Assembly: GCA_964277385.1 (NCBI GenBank)
Contig: OZ195520.1
Location: forward strand, 1-64,000
Source: WRAU01 sp964277385
GTDB lineage: Bacteria; Pseudomonadota; Alphaproteobacteria; WRAU01; Hepatincolaceae
Reading direction: 5' to 3'
Length of the DNA: 64,000 bases
Both the position numbers and the translations under genes were made by a program. Positions within the stretch are counted from its first letter, which is position 1, and every line of letters starts with the position of its first letter. Of this stretch, positions 45,512 to 56,672 are shown piece by piece. The notes beneath the pieces are model-generated. The model worked only from the letters and a program-made list of their open reading frames with translations, was not told the DNA's origin and ran no database searches.

Positions 45512-45994
45512 ATGAAATTTAATAATATTAAATCGTTGTTATTGTTAATAGTTATATCAACTTTAGCAGCTTGTGGATCTACATCCGTATCTGATGATGC
45601 AACTGAAACAGAACTTAAACCTGTTAAACCTGTTGTTCTTAAGGAATCTTCAGCAGATAAAGGCTTCGATCCTGTTGTATACTTTGATTTTGATAAATCT
45701 GTTATTAAACAATCAGAAGCTAGTAAAATATCAGGGCAAGCAGAAAAAATTAAAAAAGATGCTCCTAAGTCAATAACAGTAGAAGGTCACACTGATGCTG
45801 TAGGAACTAAAGAATATAATATTGCTTTAGGTGAAAGAAGAGCAAACTCAACTAAAAAAGCGTTAGCTCAAAAAGGTATTAATCAAGATAACATAGAAGT
45901 TATTTCTTATGGTAAAGAAAGGCTTATGGATACTTCTAATACTAAAGGAGCTGATTCTTACAACAGAAGAACAGTTACCATTTTAAATAAGTAG
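45512..45994 (+). CDS. pal: Peptidoglycan-associated lipoprotein Pal
   Basis: Pal is an outer-membrane lipoprotein that binds peptidoglycan and anchors the Tol-Pal system. The 160-residue product has a lipoprotein signal with lipobox ending at Cys21 (STLAAC) and a C-terminal OmpA-like domain with VYFDFDKSVI, TVEGHTDAVGTKEYNIALGE and RRANS, which include the Asp and Arg that bind diaminopimelate. A ribosome site (aaggaac) lies upstream, and a strong terminator follows at 46014-46051. Confidence 0.97.
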   Translation: MKFNNIKSLLLLIVISTLAACGSTSVSDDATETELKPVKPVVLKESSADKGFDPVVYFDFDKSVIKQSEASKISGQAEKIKKDAPKSITVEGHTDAVGTKEYNIALGERRANSTKKALAQKGINQDNIEVISYGKERLMDTSNTKGADSYNRRTVTILNK

Positions 45995-46013
45995 TATTCT
46001 TTATCTTTTATTT

Positions 46014-46051
46014 AAAGAAGATAATTATTTCATTATTAATTATCTTCTTTT
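46014..46051 (+). terminator. Intrinsic terminator after pal
   Basis: A perfect 14-bp stem (46014-46027 with 46037-46050) with a 9-base loop starts 20 bases after the pal stop and ends in a T-rich arm. It divides the tol-pal part from cpoB and may reduce, not abolish, read-through. Confidence 0.75.
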
Positions 46052-46077
46052 AAATATTAAACAGGTTTATAAAAATA

Positions 46078-47019
46078 ATGATTAGAGTCTATCTAGTTTT
46101 GTTTGTTGCTATATTATCTCTTTCAAACAGTGCGATTGCAGAAGAAAAAGATTTAATACCAGAGATTGAGGTTAATAAAATCCAAAATAAAAAAATTGAG
46201 GATTTATCTTGGCAAGATGAAATATCTAAATTAACTTTAGAAGTAGAAGATCTTAAAGATCAAGTTGTGTTACAAGAAGAAGAGAAAAAAGAATTAAAAA
46301 AAGAATTAGAAGAATATAGAAAAAAAGAAGAATCAAACAATACTAGAGTTCTACGAATTGAAAGATTAAAAAGAATCCTATCAAAACCAGTTTTTTCTGT
46401 AGAAGAAATTGATGATAAAAACTTAGAATTTGCGTATTCTGCTATTTTATTGAGCAATATAGAGCAAGCAAAAGTAAATCTTTCTAGTTTCATAGGAAAA
46501 AATATTAAAGATAATCCTAATTATTACAAAGAAGTAGAAATTCCTATTAAAAAAACAAAAGAACTAATTAAAGACCCATTGAATGTTAATGGTCAAAGAG
46601 GTATTTCTGTTGTTCCTGATAATATGGGAGATGTAAACAATAAAAATCCATTTGAAACTAAAAAAGAAAAAATAGTAGATACGGATTTTGTAGCTAATTA
46701 TCAAAAAGCCTTAGATAAAGCAAACTATTTGATTGGTGAAATATATCTTGTAGAGATTAACCCTCAAGAATCAGTTCCATATTTAGTAGAAGCCTATAAT
46801 AAATCTAAAGATCCAGATATTATTATTTTATCACTAATCGGTATTACAGAGTCTTATACAATATTGAAAAAATATCCGGAAGCATGTGTTTCTATTCAAA
46901 GAATTGAAAGAACTTTAGAAAGAATTAAGCAAATTGATCCAGACTATATTCTTAGTCCTTCTGATGAGTCTTTTATTGAACGTATTAAAGAGATATCTCT
47001 CTGTCAAGCAAGTGAATAA
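46078..47019 (+). CDS. cpoB: Cell division coordinator CpoB (YbgF)
   Basis: CpoB links Tol-Pal function with peptidoglycan synthesis. The 313-residue product has a signal peptide (residues 1-21, ending SNSAIA), an N-terminal coiled coil (about 45-100, rich in Glu/Lys) and a C-terminal TPR-like region (YLIGEIYLVEINPQESVPYL, ESYTILKKYPEACVSI). This is the YbgF layout, though the TPR part is divergent. Position directly after pal supports the call. The start lies 27 bases after the pal terminator. Confidence 0.8.
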   Translation: MIRVYLVLFVAILSLSNSAIAEEKDLIPEIEVNKIQNKKIEDLSWQDEISKLTLEVEDLKDQVVLQEEEKKELKKELEEYRKKEESNNTRVLRIERLKRILSKPVFSVEEIDDKNLEFAYSAILLSNIEQAKVNLSSFIGKNIKDNPNYYKEVEIPIKKTKELIKDPLNVNGQRGISVVPDNMGDVNNKNPFETKKEKIVDTDFVANYQKALDKANYLIGEIYLVEINPQESVPYLVEAYNKSKDPDIIILSLIGITESYTILKKYPEACVSIQRIERTLERIKQIDPDYILSPSDESFIERIKEISLCQASE

Positions 47020-47024
47020 AATAT

Positions 47025-48305
47025 ATGTTAAAGATTAATCAAGATTTTTCTAAGATTAATCAGTTTGATTTTGAAAATAGTGTAAATAAATTATCGATTT
47101 TCCCTGATAAAGCTAGAATTATAGTAGCAGTTTCAGGAGGAGCAGATAGTTTATGCTTAGCTTTATTGCTTAATGTTTTTTCTAAAAAAATTAACGCCGA
47201 ATTATTAGCAGTAATTATAGATCATAAACTAAGAATAGAATCAACAGATGAGGCTATCTTTGTTTCTAAATTACTAAATCAACATGGCATTAAAAGTGTT
47301 ATCTTAAATAGAGAAAATATACCTATCTATACTGGAATCCAAAGTAAAGCAAGAAAAGATCGTTATGATTTATTAAAGAACTATGCAAGAGATAATAAGT
47401 ATCCTTATATATTTGTAGCCCATCATTTAGATGATCAATTAGAAACAATTTCAATAAGGCAAGAATCTGGAATCAATATAATCGGAGATTCAGGAATGTC
47501 TGCAAAAATAGTATCAAAAGATTCTATTATTCTACGTCCCTTGTTAAATTATACTAAACAACAAATACTTAATACAATGCAAAATGTTACTAATGTGTGG
47601 GTAGAAGATCCTTCAAATCAAAATACGAAATATACAAGAGTACAACATAGATTAAAGATAAAATCTTTAAATAGTAATGAAAAAAAGTTATTGATTGATA
47701 ACTACATAAAAAATGTAGAAAAAAGACATAATATAGAAAAAAAACTCTTAAAATCATTTTCAGAATCTATATTAATAAATAAACTTGGCTTGATTAAATT
47801 AAATTTAATACTATTTAATAAGTATGATGAAAATATTAAGATTCTTCTACTTAGAAAATTAATAAAATTTGCAAATGCAAAAAACTACGAGGTAAAAATA
47901 CAGCAAATAAAAAATTTTTTATCTAAATTAAAAGAATCTAATTCTTTTAAAAATTCATTAGGTAATTGCCTGTTAAAAGTAAAAAAAAATGAAATTATTA
48001 TTTTTAAAAATAGAATATCAAACATTGAATCTTTAGTTAATGAAATATGGGATGATAGATTTATTTATTTATATAAGAAAGCAGAAGATGGTTTTATCAT
48101 AAAAAAAATAAAAGAAGAAATATATTTAAAGGGAATGGAATCTAAAGAATTTAAAGAATATTTTTCTAAAAATTATATTGATGGAGATTATATCAAAGGT
48201 TTGCCTTGGATTTTTAATAATAAAAAACAGTTTAATTGGGACTATAAAAATTATAAGTATTTTAAATATAAATCAAAAAATTCTATTTTTATGAATTTTT
48301 TTTAA
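47025..48305 (+). CDS. tilS: tRNA(Ile)-lysidine synthase TilS
   Basis: TilS attaches lysine to cytidine 34 of the CAU-anticodon isoleucine tRNA, so it reads AUA. The 426-residue protein has the PP-loop SGGADS at residues 37-42, preceded by IIVAV, the VAHHLDDQLETISIRQ segment, and the conserved ILRPLL and WVEDPSNQNTKYTR segments. The C-terminal part (from about residue 220) is poorly conserved, as in many relatives. It starts 5 bases after cpoB and is followed by ftsH, the common alphaproteobacterial order. Confidence 0.95.
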   Translation: MLKINQDFSKINQFDFENSVNKLSIFPDKARIIVAVSGGADSLCLALLLNVFSKKINAELLAVIIDHKLRIESTDEAIFVSKLLNQHGIKSVILNRENIPIYTGIQSKARKDRYDLLKNYARDNKYPYIFVAHHLDDQLETISIRQESGINIIGDSGMSAKIVSKDSIILRPLLNYTKQQILNTMQNVTNVWVEDPSNQNTKYTRVQHRLKIKSLNSNEKKLLIDNYIKNVEKRHNIEKKLLKSFSESILINKLGLIKLNLILFNKYDENIKILLLRKLIKFANAKNYEVKIQQIKNFLSKLKESNSFKNSLGNCLLKVKKNEIIIFKNRISNIESLVNEIWDDRFIYLYKKAEDGFIIKKIKEEIYLKGMESKEFKEYFSKNYIDGDYIKGLPWIFNNKKQFNWDYKNYKYFKYKSKNSIFMNFF

Positions 48306-48374
48306 ACGATAAGAAATTTTTATTTTAAGTACTAAATATGTTAGAATGGATATTGTTAAGTAGGAGACAAGATT

Positions 48375-50279
48375 TTGAAAAATAGAAATAATCTAGTGGT
48401 AATTATATTAGTAATAATGGGTTTAGCTTTAGGTTATAACTTTTTCTTTTTAACTAAAGAAAAAAAGCAAGAGCAAAGAATTACATATACAAATTTTTTA
48501 GATAAATTAGATAGTAATTCTATAAAAAAAGTATCTATTAATGGCAATTTAATAAAAGCACAAAACGAATCTGGTGAGGTATTTTTAACAGCTTTCCCAA
48601 CTAGTGATGTAGATTTATTAAAAACTCTAAAAAGTAAAAATGTAGATATATCTGTTGCTATGCCAGATAGCGGGAGTAGCGGTGTAGGAACTTTTTTAGT
48701 TATTGCTATTGCATTATTTCTAGTATTTATGATTATTAGGAGTCTTAGGGGTGGTGGAGACAATGCAAATAGTGGAGGTGGTTCAGGAGGAGGAGCTGGT
48801 CCATTTTCTTTTGGTAAATCAAAAGCTAGATTATCTAATCCTAAAGATTCTAATGTAACTTTTGTTGATGTTGCGGGAGTTGATGAAGCTAAAGAAGATT
48901 TAGAAGAAATGGTTGATTTTTTAAAGAATCCTAAAAAGTTTGAAAAATTAGGTGCTAAAATTCCTAAAGGATGTCTTTTAGTTGGTTCTCCTGGCACTGG
49001 TAAAACATTGCTAGCTAAAGCTGTAGCTGGCGAAGCTCAAGTTCCTTTCTTTTCAATTTCAGGTTCAGATTTTGTTGAAATGTTCGTAGGAGTGGGAGCA
49101 TCAAGAGTTAGAGATTTATTTGCGCAGGCGAAAAAGCAAGCTCCTTGTATAGTTTTTATAGATGAGATTGATGCTGTAGGTAGAAAAAGAGGCGTTGGTA
49201 TTGGTGGAGGTAATGATGAAAGAGAACAAACTCTTAATCAGTTATTAGTTGAAATGGATGGTTTTAGTTTTAATCAGGGAATCATAATTTTAGCTGCAAC
49301 AAACAGATCAGATGTATTAGATCCGGCCCTTTTAAGACCAGGAAGATTCGATAGACAAGTAATGGTTCCTTTACCTGATGTAATAGGGAGAGAAAAAATC
49401 TTACAAATTTATCTAAATAAATTACCACTAGATGTAACTGTTAATATAAATGTTATAGCTAGAGGAACGACAGGATTTTCAGGCGCAGAGTTATCTAATT
49501 TAGTTAATGAGGCGGCTTTAGGTGCAGCAAGAAAAAATAAAGAATTTGTAGATATGGAAGATTTTGAAGAAGCTCGTGATAAAATATTAATGGGAGCTGC
49601 AAGAAAATCTTCAAAAATGGGTGAAGAAGAAAGAACTTTAACTGCCTACCATGAAGCTGGCCATGCTTTAGTGGCTTTCAAATCAGAAGGAGCTTACCCT
49701 GTTCATAAAGTAACAATAATTCCAAGAGGCAGGTCTCTAGGTGTAACTTCTTTTATTCCAGAAAAAGATGAATATAGTAGGTCTTATAAGCAATTAACTG
49801 CACAATTAGCCGTATTATTTGGCGGAAGACTAGCAGAAGAACTTATGTTTGGTAAGGAAAATATTACAACAGGTGCTTCTATGGATATTCAGATGGCAAC
49901 TAATATTGCCACTAAAATGGTTACAGAATGGGGGTTTAGTGAGTTAATTGGGAGAGTGAGGCATGTTGATAATGAAAATGGCTACTATTCAAAAGGTTCT
50001 TCAGAGGATACGTTTAAAGAAATAGAAGAAGAAGTAAAGAAATTTATTAGAGCTGCAGAACTAAAAGCAAGAAATATATTAACAGAATATGCACAATCCC
50101 ACAAAGATTTATCTGAAGCTCTTCTGAAATATGAAACTCTTAATGGAGCTGAAGCTAAATTAATATGTGAAGGAAAAACAATAGAAGAGATTCGATCTTC
50201 TGCTAACAATAATGAAGCTAAAGTAAATAAAGAAGAAGAAGAATTAAAAATATCGGTTCCTTCTGTTGATATAGATTAA
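48375..50279 (+). CDS. ftsH: ATP-dependent zinc metalloprotease FtsH
   Basis: FtsH is the membrane AAA+ protease that degrades membrane and regulatory proteins. The 634-residue protein has two membrane segments (about 7-27 and 103-121) around a periplasmic domain, a glycine-rich linker, Walker A (GSPGTGKT) near 204, Walker B ([15 protein letters not shown]), the SRH region ([19 protein letters not shown]) and the zinc site HEAGH near 425 in [13 protein letters not shown]. It starts with TTG after a taggag ribosome site. glmM follows after 13 bases. Confidence 0.97.
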   Translation: MKNRNNLVVIILVIMGLALGYNFFFLTKEKKQEQRITYTNFLDKLDSNSIKKVSINGNLIKAQNESGEVFLTAFPTSDVDLLKTLKSKNVDISVAMPDSGSSGVGTFLVIAIALFLVFMIIRSLRGGGDNANSGGGSGGGAGPFSFGKSKARLSNPKDSNVTFVDVAGVDEAKEDLEEMVDFLKNPKKFEKLGAKIPKGCLLVGSPGTGKTLLAKAVAGEAQVPFFSISGSDFVEMFVGVGASRVRDLFAQAKKQAPCIVFIDEIDAVGRKRGVGIGGGNDEREQTLNQLLVEMDGFSFNQGIIILAATNRSDVLDPALLRPGRFDRQVMVPLPDVIGREKILQIYLNKLPLDVTVNINVIARGTTGFSGAELSNLVNEAALGAARKNKEFVDMEDFEEARDKILMGAARKSSKMGEEERTLTAYHEAGHALVAFKSEGAYPVHKVTIIPRGRSLGVTSFIPEKDEYSRSYKQLTAQLAVLFGGRLAEELMFGKENITTGASMDIQMATNIATKMVTEWGFSELIGRVRHVDNENGYYSKGSSEDTFKEIEEEVKKFIRAAELKARNILTEYAQSHKDLSEALLKYETLNGAEAKLICEGKTIEEIRSSANNNEAKVNKEEEELKISVPSVDID

Positions 50280-50292
50280 ATAAAGGGGTGCT

Positions 50293-51645
50293 ATGTCTAG
50301 GATTTTTGGTACAGATGGAATAAGAGGATCAGCAAATAGTTATCCTATGACTGCTGAAATGGCTTTAAAAATAGGAATGGCAGCTGCAATTCACTTATCA
50401 AAAAATTTTAAAGGCACGAATAGAATCCTTATAGGAAAAGATACAAGGCTATCGGGATATATGTTTGAAAATGCTTTAGTTGCTGGGCTTACTAGTATGG
50501 GTAAAAATGTTATACTGGTAGGACCTATGCCAACACCTGCTGTTGCTATGCTAACAAGATCTATGAGAGCAGATCTAGGAATAATGATTTCAGCTTCTCA
50601 TAATCCATATTTTGATAATGGTATAAAATTATTTGATAAAAATGGTTGTAAATTATCAGATAAAGATGAAGATTCTATAGAAAAATTATTATCGGAAGAT
50701 TTAACTTCATATCTAATTAAATCAGATTCTATAGGTAGAGTAACAAGACTGAAAGAATCCTATGGAAGATATATTCAATATTTAAAATCATCTTTCCCTT
50801 CAGATTCGAATCTACAAGGTTTAAAAATAGTTGTGGATTGTGCCAATGGAGCTTCTTATAAAGTTGCTCCTATTGTTTTATATGAGTTAGGTGCTGAAGT
50901 AATATCTATAGGAGTATCTCCAAATGGTTTAAATATTAATGAAAATTGTGGTTCAATCAATATAGAAGCACTAAGACGTAAAGTATTAGAAACAGGTGCT
51001 GATATAGGTCTTTCTTTTGATGGAGATGCTGACCGAATCTTAATGGTTGATGAAAAAGGAAATTTAATAGATGGCGACAAAATAATAGCCATAATAGCTA
51101 CCAAATTACAACAAGAAGGCAAACTAAAAAATAATATGGTTGCTGGTACGGTAATGGCAAATATGGGTTTTGAAAAATATTTAGAATCAGTTGGGATAAA
51201 GCTACTAAGAACAAATGTTGGAGATAGATATGTAAGTAAAGGCATGATTCAACAGGGACTTAATTTAGGAGGAGAACAATCTGGTCATATTATTCTCTCT
51301 GATTATAATACAACAGGGGATGGTCTATTAGCTGGGTTGTTTGTTTTATCTTATTTAATTCAATGTGGAGAGTCTGCAAGTAAATGTTGCATGTTGTATA
51401 ACCCTATGCCTCAAGTTTTAAAAAATTTAAGATATACAAATAGTGGATTGGGGAATCCTCTTGAGAATGATAATATTAAATCTTTTATTTTATCTAAAGA
51501 AGAAGAATATGGGGATAGAGTTAGGATTTTAGTAAGGAAATCAGGTACTGAAAAACTTATAAGAGTTATGATTGAAGGTGAAAATTATTCAGAAATAAAT
51601 AAATTATCAAAAGAGATAATTTATTATATAGATTCTTGCATATAA
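50293..51645 (+). CDS. glmM: Phosphoglucosamine mutase GlmM
   Basis: GlmM converts glucosamine 6-phosphate to glucosamine 1-phosphate for UDP-GlcNAc, peptidoglycan and lipid A precursors. The 450-residue protein starts with the family pattern FGTDGIRGSAN, carries the phosphoserine site MISASHNPYFDNGIKLF near residue 100, the metal loop FDGDADR near 242, the sugar-binding GGEQSGH and the phosphate-binding RVLVRKSGTEKLIRV-type end. A clear ribosome site (aaaggggtg) precedes the ATG. It is the last gene of the ftsH run before the 16S region. Confidence 0.97.
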   Translation: MSRIFGTDGIRGSANSYPMTAEMALKIGMAAAIHLSKNFKGTNRILIGKDTRLSGYMFENALVAGLTSMGKNVILVGPMPTPAVAMLTRSMRADLGIMISASHNPYFDNGIKLFDKNGCKLSDKDEDSIEKLLSEDLTSYLIKSDSIGRVTRLKESYGRYIQYLKSSFPSDSNLQGLKIVVDCANGASYKVAPIVLYELGAEVISIGVSPNGLNINENCGSINIEALRRKVLETGADIGLSFDGDADRILMVDEKGNLIDGDKIIAIIATKLQQEGKLKNNMVAGTVMANMGFEKYLESVGIKLLRTNVGDRYVSKGMIQQGLNLGGEQSGHIILSDYNTTGDGLLAGLFVLSYLIQCGESASKCCMLYNPMPQVLKNLRYTNSGLGNPLENDNIKSFILSKEEEYGDRVRILVRKSGTEKLIRVMIEGENYSEINKLSKEIIYYIDSCI

Positions 51646-51695
51646 TAGTTTTTGATATATATTTTTAGTTTTAATAAAAAATAAGTAAAAAGTGA

Positions 51696-51724
51696 TTGAC
51701 AATAAGAAAGTAAAGAAGTAAAGT
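51696..51724 (+). promoter_or_regulatory. Promoter of the 16S rRNA transcript
   Basis: Perfect -35 TTGACA (51696-51701) and -10 TAAAGT (51719-51724) with the ideal 17-base spacer, about 330 bases before the mature 16S gene. A long pre-rRNA leader and no coding frame follow. Confidence 0.65.
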
Positions 51725-51978
51725 ATATGAGTTGCCGAGATGGAAGTTGTTCGTAAGATAGCTGAAGTTGAGTTGATTGTTTAGGTTGGAGCTTTAAATA
51801 GTTTTGATTTAATCGGATATTTAGATTAGATTATGAAATTTAATTTGGTTTAGATGTTAGATTATTATATTTATAGTTTGAGATATATTATAAGTATGAT
51901 GGTTTATAAGTATGAATGAATTGTTTTTAGTATTTAGGAATATGTGCTATAGAATATTAAGTTTGTATAAATAGTTGG

Positions 51979-52003
51979 TAGTATGTTAGTAGGTGGCGGT
52001 AGA
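51979..52003 (+). other. 16S rRNA processing stem, 5' arm
   Basis: These 25 bases are complementary to 53613-53637 at 24 of 25 positions, so the two form the long stem that loops out the 16S precursor for RNase III-type processing. The whole leader 51731-52059 holds no gene. Confidence 0.8.
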
Positions 52004-52059
52004 GTTGCCTATTTGGTTAGATGAAATAAAGCTAACGTAAGTGAATGGGTAGAACAATT

Positions 52060-53546
<1,487 letters not shown>

Positions 53547-53612
53547 AAAGTATCTTTGATGGAGTTGATGTAGCAATACAAAAACCCTTAGAGATCAATA
53601 TATTAAGTTACA

Positions 53613-53637
53613 TCTACCGCCACCTTCTAACATACTA
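53613..53637 (+). other. 16S rRNA processing stem, 3' arm
   Basis: Complement of 51979-52003 (24 of 25 positions), closing the processing stem around the 16S precursor about 67 bases past the mature 3' end. It confirms that 16S is transcribed and processed as a single-gene unit. Confidence 0.8.
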
Positions 53638-53668
53638 TATTAATAAGAACATGTTATTTAAATTGAAG

Positions 53669-53695
53669 AGTCTTAGTTCTGAGACTATTTTTTTT
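53669..53695 (+). terminator. Intrinsic terminator of the 16S transcript
   Basis: A 7-bp stem (53669-53675 with 53680-53686, loop GTTC) is followed by a and eight T residues. It ends the 16S unit, so no 23S is cotranscribed. The following 210 bases up to the gltP promoter hold nothing recognisable. Confidence 0.75.
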
Positions 53696-53912
53696 ATTGT
53701 TTTTAGAGATATTATTTCATATTTTTCATTACTATTTTGTTTAAAGATAAAATATTATTTAAAAAATTCTTTAGAGGATAAAATTTCTAAGGATTTTTTT
53801 GAGTGTTTAATCTCACTTTAGGATAAACATCTTTTAGGTTTAGCATTAATTACTAATTAATAGATTATCAGAATCTTTTTATATTTTATATATATACTTG
53901 TAGTAGAACATC

Positions 53913-53941
53913 TTGTTTTCATTTTTTTATTAATTTATAAT
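53913..53941 (+). promoter_or_regulatory. Predicted promoter of gltP
   Basis: TTGTTT (53913-53918) and a perfect TATAAT (53936-53941) are separated by 17 bases and end 35 bases before the gltP start. Confidence 0.5.
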
Positions 53942-53976
53942 TATCGTTTATAAAAACTGCAAGGAGTACTATAATC

Positions 53977-55206
53977 ATGTTATTAAGATTTTGGTTAAGT
54001 GGTTATAATATATTTTTATTTGGAATTTTAGGAACATTAATAGGATTATTTATTGGAGAATATTCCTCAATGTTTAAACCATTGGGAGATTTCTTTATTC
54101 AATTAATTAGAATGTTAATTATTCCTATCATTGTATTTTCTGTACTTAATAGTACAGCTAGGTTATCCGAAACAAATAAAGCTGGTAAAGTAGGTGTTTA
54201 CTCAATATCTTATTTTTTTATTACGACTGTAACTTCTGTTGTAATAGGTCTATTTATTGCTTTTTATTTTGAAGTAGGCATCGGTTTAAAAACAATACCA
54301 GAATCTTTAATGAATGGAGAAGCTCTTTATGCAGGAACGGAATCTATAAAGATAGTTGGATTTTGGGATTTTGTAATAGGAATAGTTCCAATAAATCCAG
54401 TAGAGGCAATGACAAATGGCAACATCATACAAATATTAGTATTTACAATATTTTTAGGTATATCTATTTCATACTTAAATAATTATTATAAAGATACATT
54501 TATTAAACAGATATCTCTTTTAAATGATGCTTTTTTGTTTATGATGGGTAAAATCATGTACATGGCTCCAATAGGAGTATTTGGATTAACTTCTTATGCT
54601 GTTGGTACTCTAGGTATAGAAGTTGTAGCTTTAGTGTTAAAATTGTTTTTATACTATGTGTTAGGGTCTTTGTTTTTAGTATATGTGATTTTAGGTTTAT
54701 TAGTGCATTTTTTCTCTAATATTTCATATTTTGGATTTTTCAAGGCTTTGATTCCTTTAAAAATAGTTTCTTTTACTACCGCATCTTCTTTGGTTAGTTT
54801 GCCAACAACTTTAAAAAATTGTGAAGATATGGGTTTAAATAAAAATATTTGTAATTTTGTTATACCAATAGGTGCAACAATTAACATGAATGGTAATGCC
54901 ATGTTCAATGTTATGGTTGCCGTATTTTTTGCACAGGTATTTAATGTAGAACTTACTTTATCTCTACTTATAATAATATCTTTTACGTCTATTGTTGGAG
55001 CTATTGGATCAGCTGGTGTTCCAGGACCGACAGTTATTATTATCGCTGTATTAGTATCTGCAGGTATTCCTATAGAGGGAGTTCCATTGTTATTTGCTGT
55101 AGATAGAATTTTTGATATGCTAAGAACATCAGTAAATGTTATTGGAGATGCCTCTTGTGCTGCAATTTTAGATAAAATGATACCAGAAGAAGATAAAGCA
55201 GTTTAA
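53977..55206 (+). CDS. Dicarboxylate/amino acid:cation symporter (DAACS/GltP type)
   Basis: This is a sodium- or proton-coupled importer of glutamate, aspartate or C4-dicarboxylates. The 409-residue protein has about eight helices plus hairpins and the family motifs: RMLIIPIIVFSVLNSTA in helix 2, the Ser-rich hairpin TTASSLVSLPTTLKNCEDMG, the helix 7 motif PIGATINMNGNAMF, and the second hairpin IGSAGVPGPTVIII. A strong ribosome site (aaggagt) precedes the ATG. Such importers are common in intracellular bacteria that take host glutamate as carbon source. A decayed second copy follows immediately downstream. Confidence 0.9.
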   Translation: MLLRFWLSGYNIFLFGILGTLIGLFIGEYSSMFKPLGDFFIQLIRMLIIPIIVFSVLNSTARLSETNKAGKVGVYSISYFFITTVTSVVIGLFIAFYFEVGIGLKTIPESLMNGEALYAGTESIKIVGFWDFVIGIVPINPVEAMTNGNIIQILVFTIFLGISISYLNNYYKDTFIKQISLLNDAFLFMMGKIMYMAPIGVFGLTSYAVGTLGIEVVALVLKLFLYYVLGSLFLVYVILGLLVHFFSNISYFGFFKALIPLKIVSFTTASSLVSLPTTLKNCEDMGLNKNICNFVIPIGATINMNGNAMFNVMVAVFFAQVFNVELTLSLLIIISFTSIVGAIGSAGVPGPTVIIIAVLVSAGIPIEGVPLLFAVDRIFDMLRTSVNVIGDASCAAILDKMIPEEDKAV

Positions 55207-55384
55207 GAATCTAAATTTACAAATATAATAAAAAATAAACTTAATAAAAAAGTAGCTAATTAAATATAAAAATAACTATCGTGCTGAATATTCAAAAAAG
55301 ATTGTTCTCTTATTGTTTTATATATAGTGATAAGAGCGATAAGATGTGAGTCAAAAAAATTATATTTATAATATTTAGTTTTTT

Positions 55385-55850
55385 TATGATTTACAAAGTA
55401 TTAGTGATACCAAATTTTTATGAGTTGGGATTTTATTTTTGCATAGGAATCGCGATTTCTTATTCTAAGAAAAAGATAAAGAACTTTTAGTAAAAATAGT
55501 TTAATTATTTAGTGATATATTTATGTAGATGGTAAAAAAATAATGCTTTTATCTCTAATCAGTATTTTTTAAGGGTATTATTAGGATATATTGACAAAGA
55601 GCTTATATCATTTAGTATTAAAATTATTTTTTGTTATAAATTTTAAGTTTATTTGTTTATATACATATTTTTTTAGCTGGATTCCTATCTTTATTTTAAC
55701 TTTGTTAAGTATCTAATTACCTTAGAATTATTTTATTTAAACATATCCTCATCTTTTGTTAGTTTACTAAAAAATATAGAAGCCTGTGATAATATTGTAA
55801 TATCTAAAGCTATGTTGCTAGCTTGGTATCAACAGTAATCAAATAGGTGT
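55385..55850 (+). pseudogene. Decayed second copy of the gltP-type transporter
   Basis: Translated in several frames, this stretch matches the middle of the intact transporter just upstream, in the same order: GIAISYSKKKIKN (intact: GISISYLNNYYKD), then LVKIV-LFSDIFM-MVKK with stop codons (intact: FIKQISLLNDAFLFMMGK), then LVLKLFFV (intact: LVLKLFLY), then SSSFVSLLKNIEACDNI (intact: ASSLVSLPTTLKNCEDMG). Stops and frameshifts interrupt every frame. The N-terminal third and the end are not recognisable. It looks like an old tandem duplicate in advanced decay. The exact ends are uncertain. Confidence 0.7.
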
Positions 55851-55942
55851 TTCAAGCTTATTTTTAAAGTAGTTATATGATATTTTTGGATGTTATTTGA
55901 TAGAATTTTTTCTAAAAAGGCATATAATTCTTTAGTGGGAAT

Positions 55943-56070
55943 ATTATATTGAATCCAAATAATTTTATGATACAATTACACAGTCTTAAGTACAATAAAA
56001 GGTAAAATTATATTGAATCCAAATAATTTTATGATACAATTACACAGTCTTAAGTACAATAAAAGGTAAA
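55943..56070 (+). repeat. 64-bp perfect tandem duplication carrying a promoter
   Basis: 55943-56006 and 56007-56070 are identical 64-base copies joined head to tail. Each copy holds TTGAAT and TACAAT with a 16-base spacer (55949-55976 and 56013-56040), a plausible sigma-70 promoter. The second ends 50 bases before the lipoprotein gene. Perfect identity means a recent event. Confidence 0.95.
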
Positions 56071-56089
56071 ATCAAGTAGGATTAATATT

Positions 56090-56665
56090 ATGAAAAAAAA
56101 TTCGTTATTAGTACTTTCTTTTGTAAGTTTATTGATTGTAGGTTGTACATCTTCTAAAAAAGATACACTAGCTGTAAAAGAGTGTAACTTCCCAGATGCC
56201 CCATCGACTTCTGCTCCTTTATGGGTGTGTGGAGGAGTTGTTGAAGGAGTTGAAGTATCTGCTGTTGGATCTACTACCAAATCTAAAGCAAGTATAAATT
56301 TTATGCAGCAACAAGCAACTGCTAATGCTAGAGTGTTTTTGGCACAGCAGGTGCAGTCTGATATTCAAGCTAAGGTTAAAAATTTCACAGAGACCACAGG
56401 GGAATCTGAAAATGAAGCTATAGAACAAGTTGCTTCACTGCTTTCTCAGCAAGTTACAAATCAAAGTTTAAAAGGAACTAAACCATTAAAACAAGTTACA
56501 AGTCCTAATGGCACTTTATATGTTTTAGTAGGATTTGATAAAAAAATATACGATATGGCTTTAAAAGAATTTTTAAATTCTAGTAAAGTAAAAGATAAAG
56601 ATAAATGGAAAAAAATTATGTCAGATGATTCTTTTAAAGAATTAGATAATAGTCTTTTAAATTAA
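56090..56665 (+). CDS. LPP20-like lipoprotein
   Basis: The 191-residue product has a lipoprotein signal with lipobox ending at Cys19 (LLIVGC). The mature part resembles the LPP20 family of outer-membrane lipoproteins: a short Pro/Trp segment (APLWVCGGVVEGVEVSAVGS) followed by a conserved A-rich helix with repeated small residues (QQATANARVFLAQQVQSDI) and a strand GTLYVLVGFDKKIYDMAL. Function is unknown in the family. It is the first gene of a four-gene envelope operon read from the duplicated promoter, and its neighbours are the same class of proteins. Confidence 0.7.
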   Translation: MKKNSLLVLSFVSLLIVGCTSSKKDTLAVKECNFPDAPSTSAPLWVCGGVVEGVEVSAVGSTTKSKASINFMQQQATANARVFLAQQVQSDIQAKVKNFTETTGESENEAIEQVASLLSQQVTNQSLKGTKPLKQVTSPNGTLYVLVGFDKKIYDMALKEFLNSSKVKDKDKWKKIMSDDSFKELDNSLLN

Positions 56666-56672
56666 TAAAAAT

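Noticed and set aside
53547..53976. tRNA-Ile/tRNA-Ala and 23S rRNA after the 16S gene
   Set aside because: No tRNA or 23S-like sequence is present; a terminator and then gltP follow.
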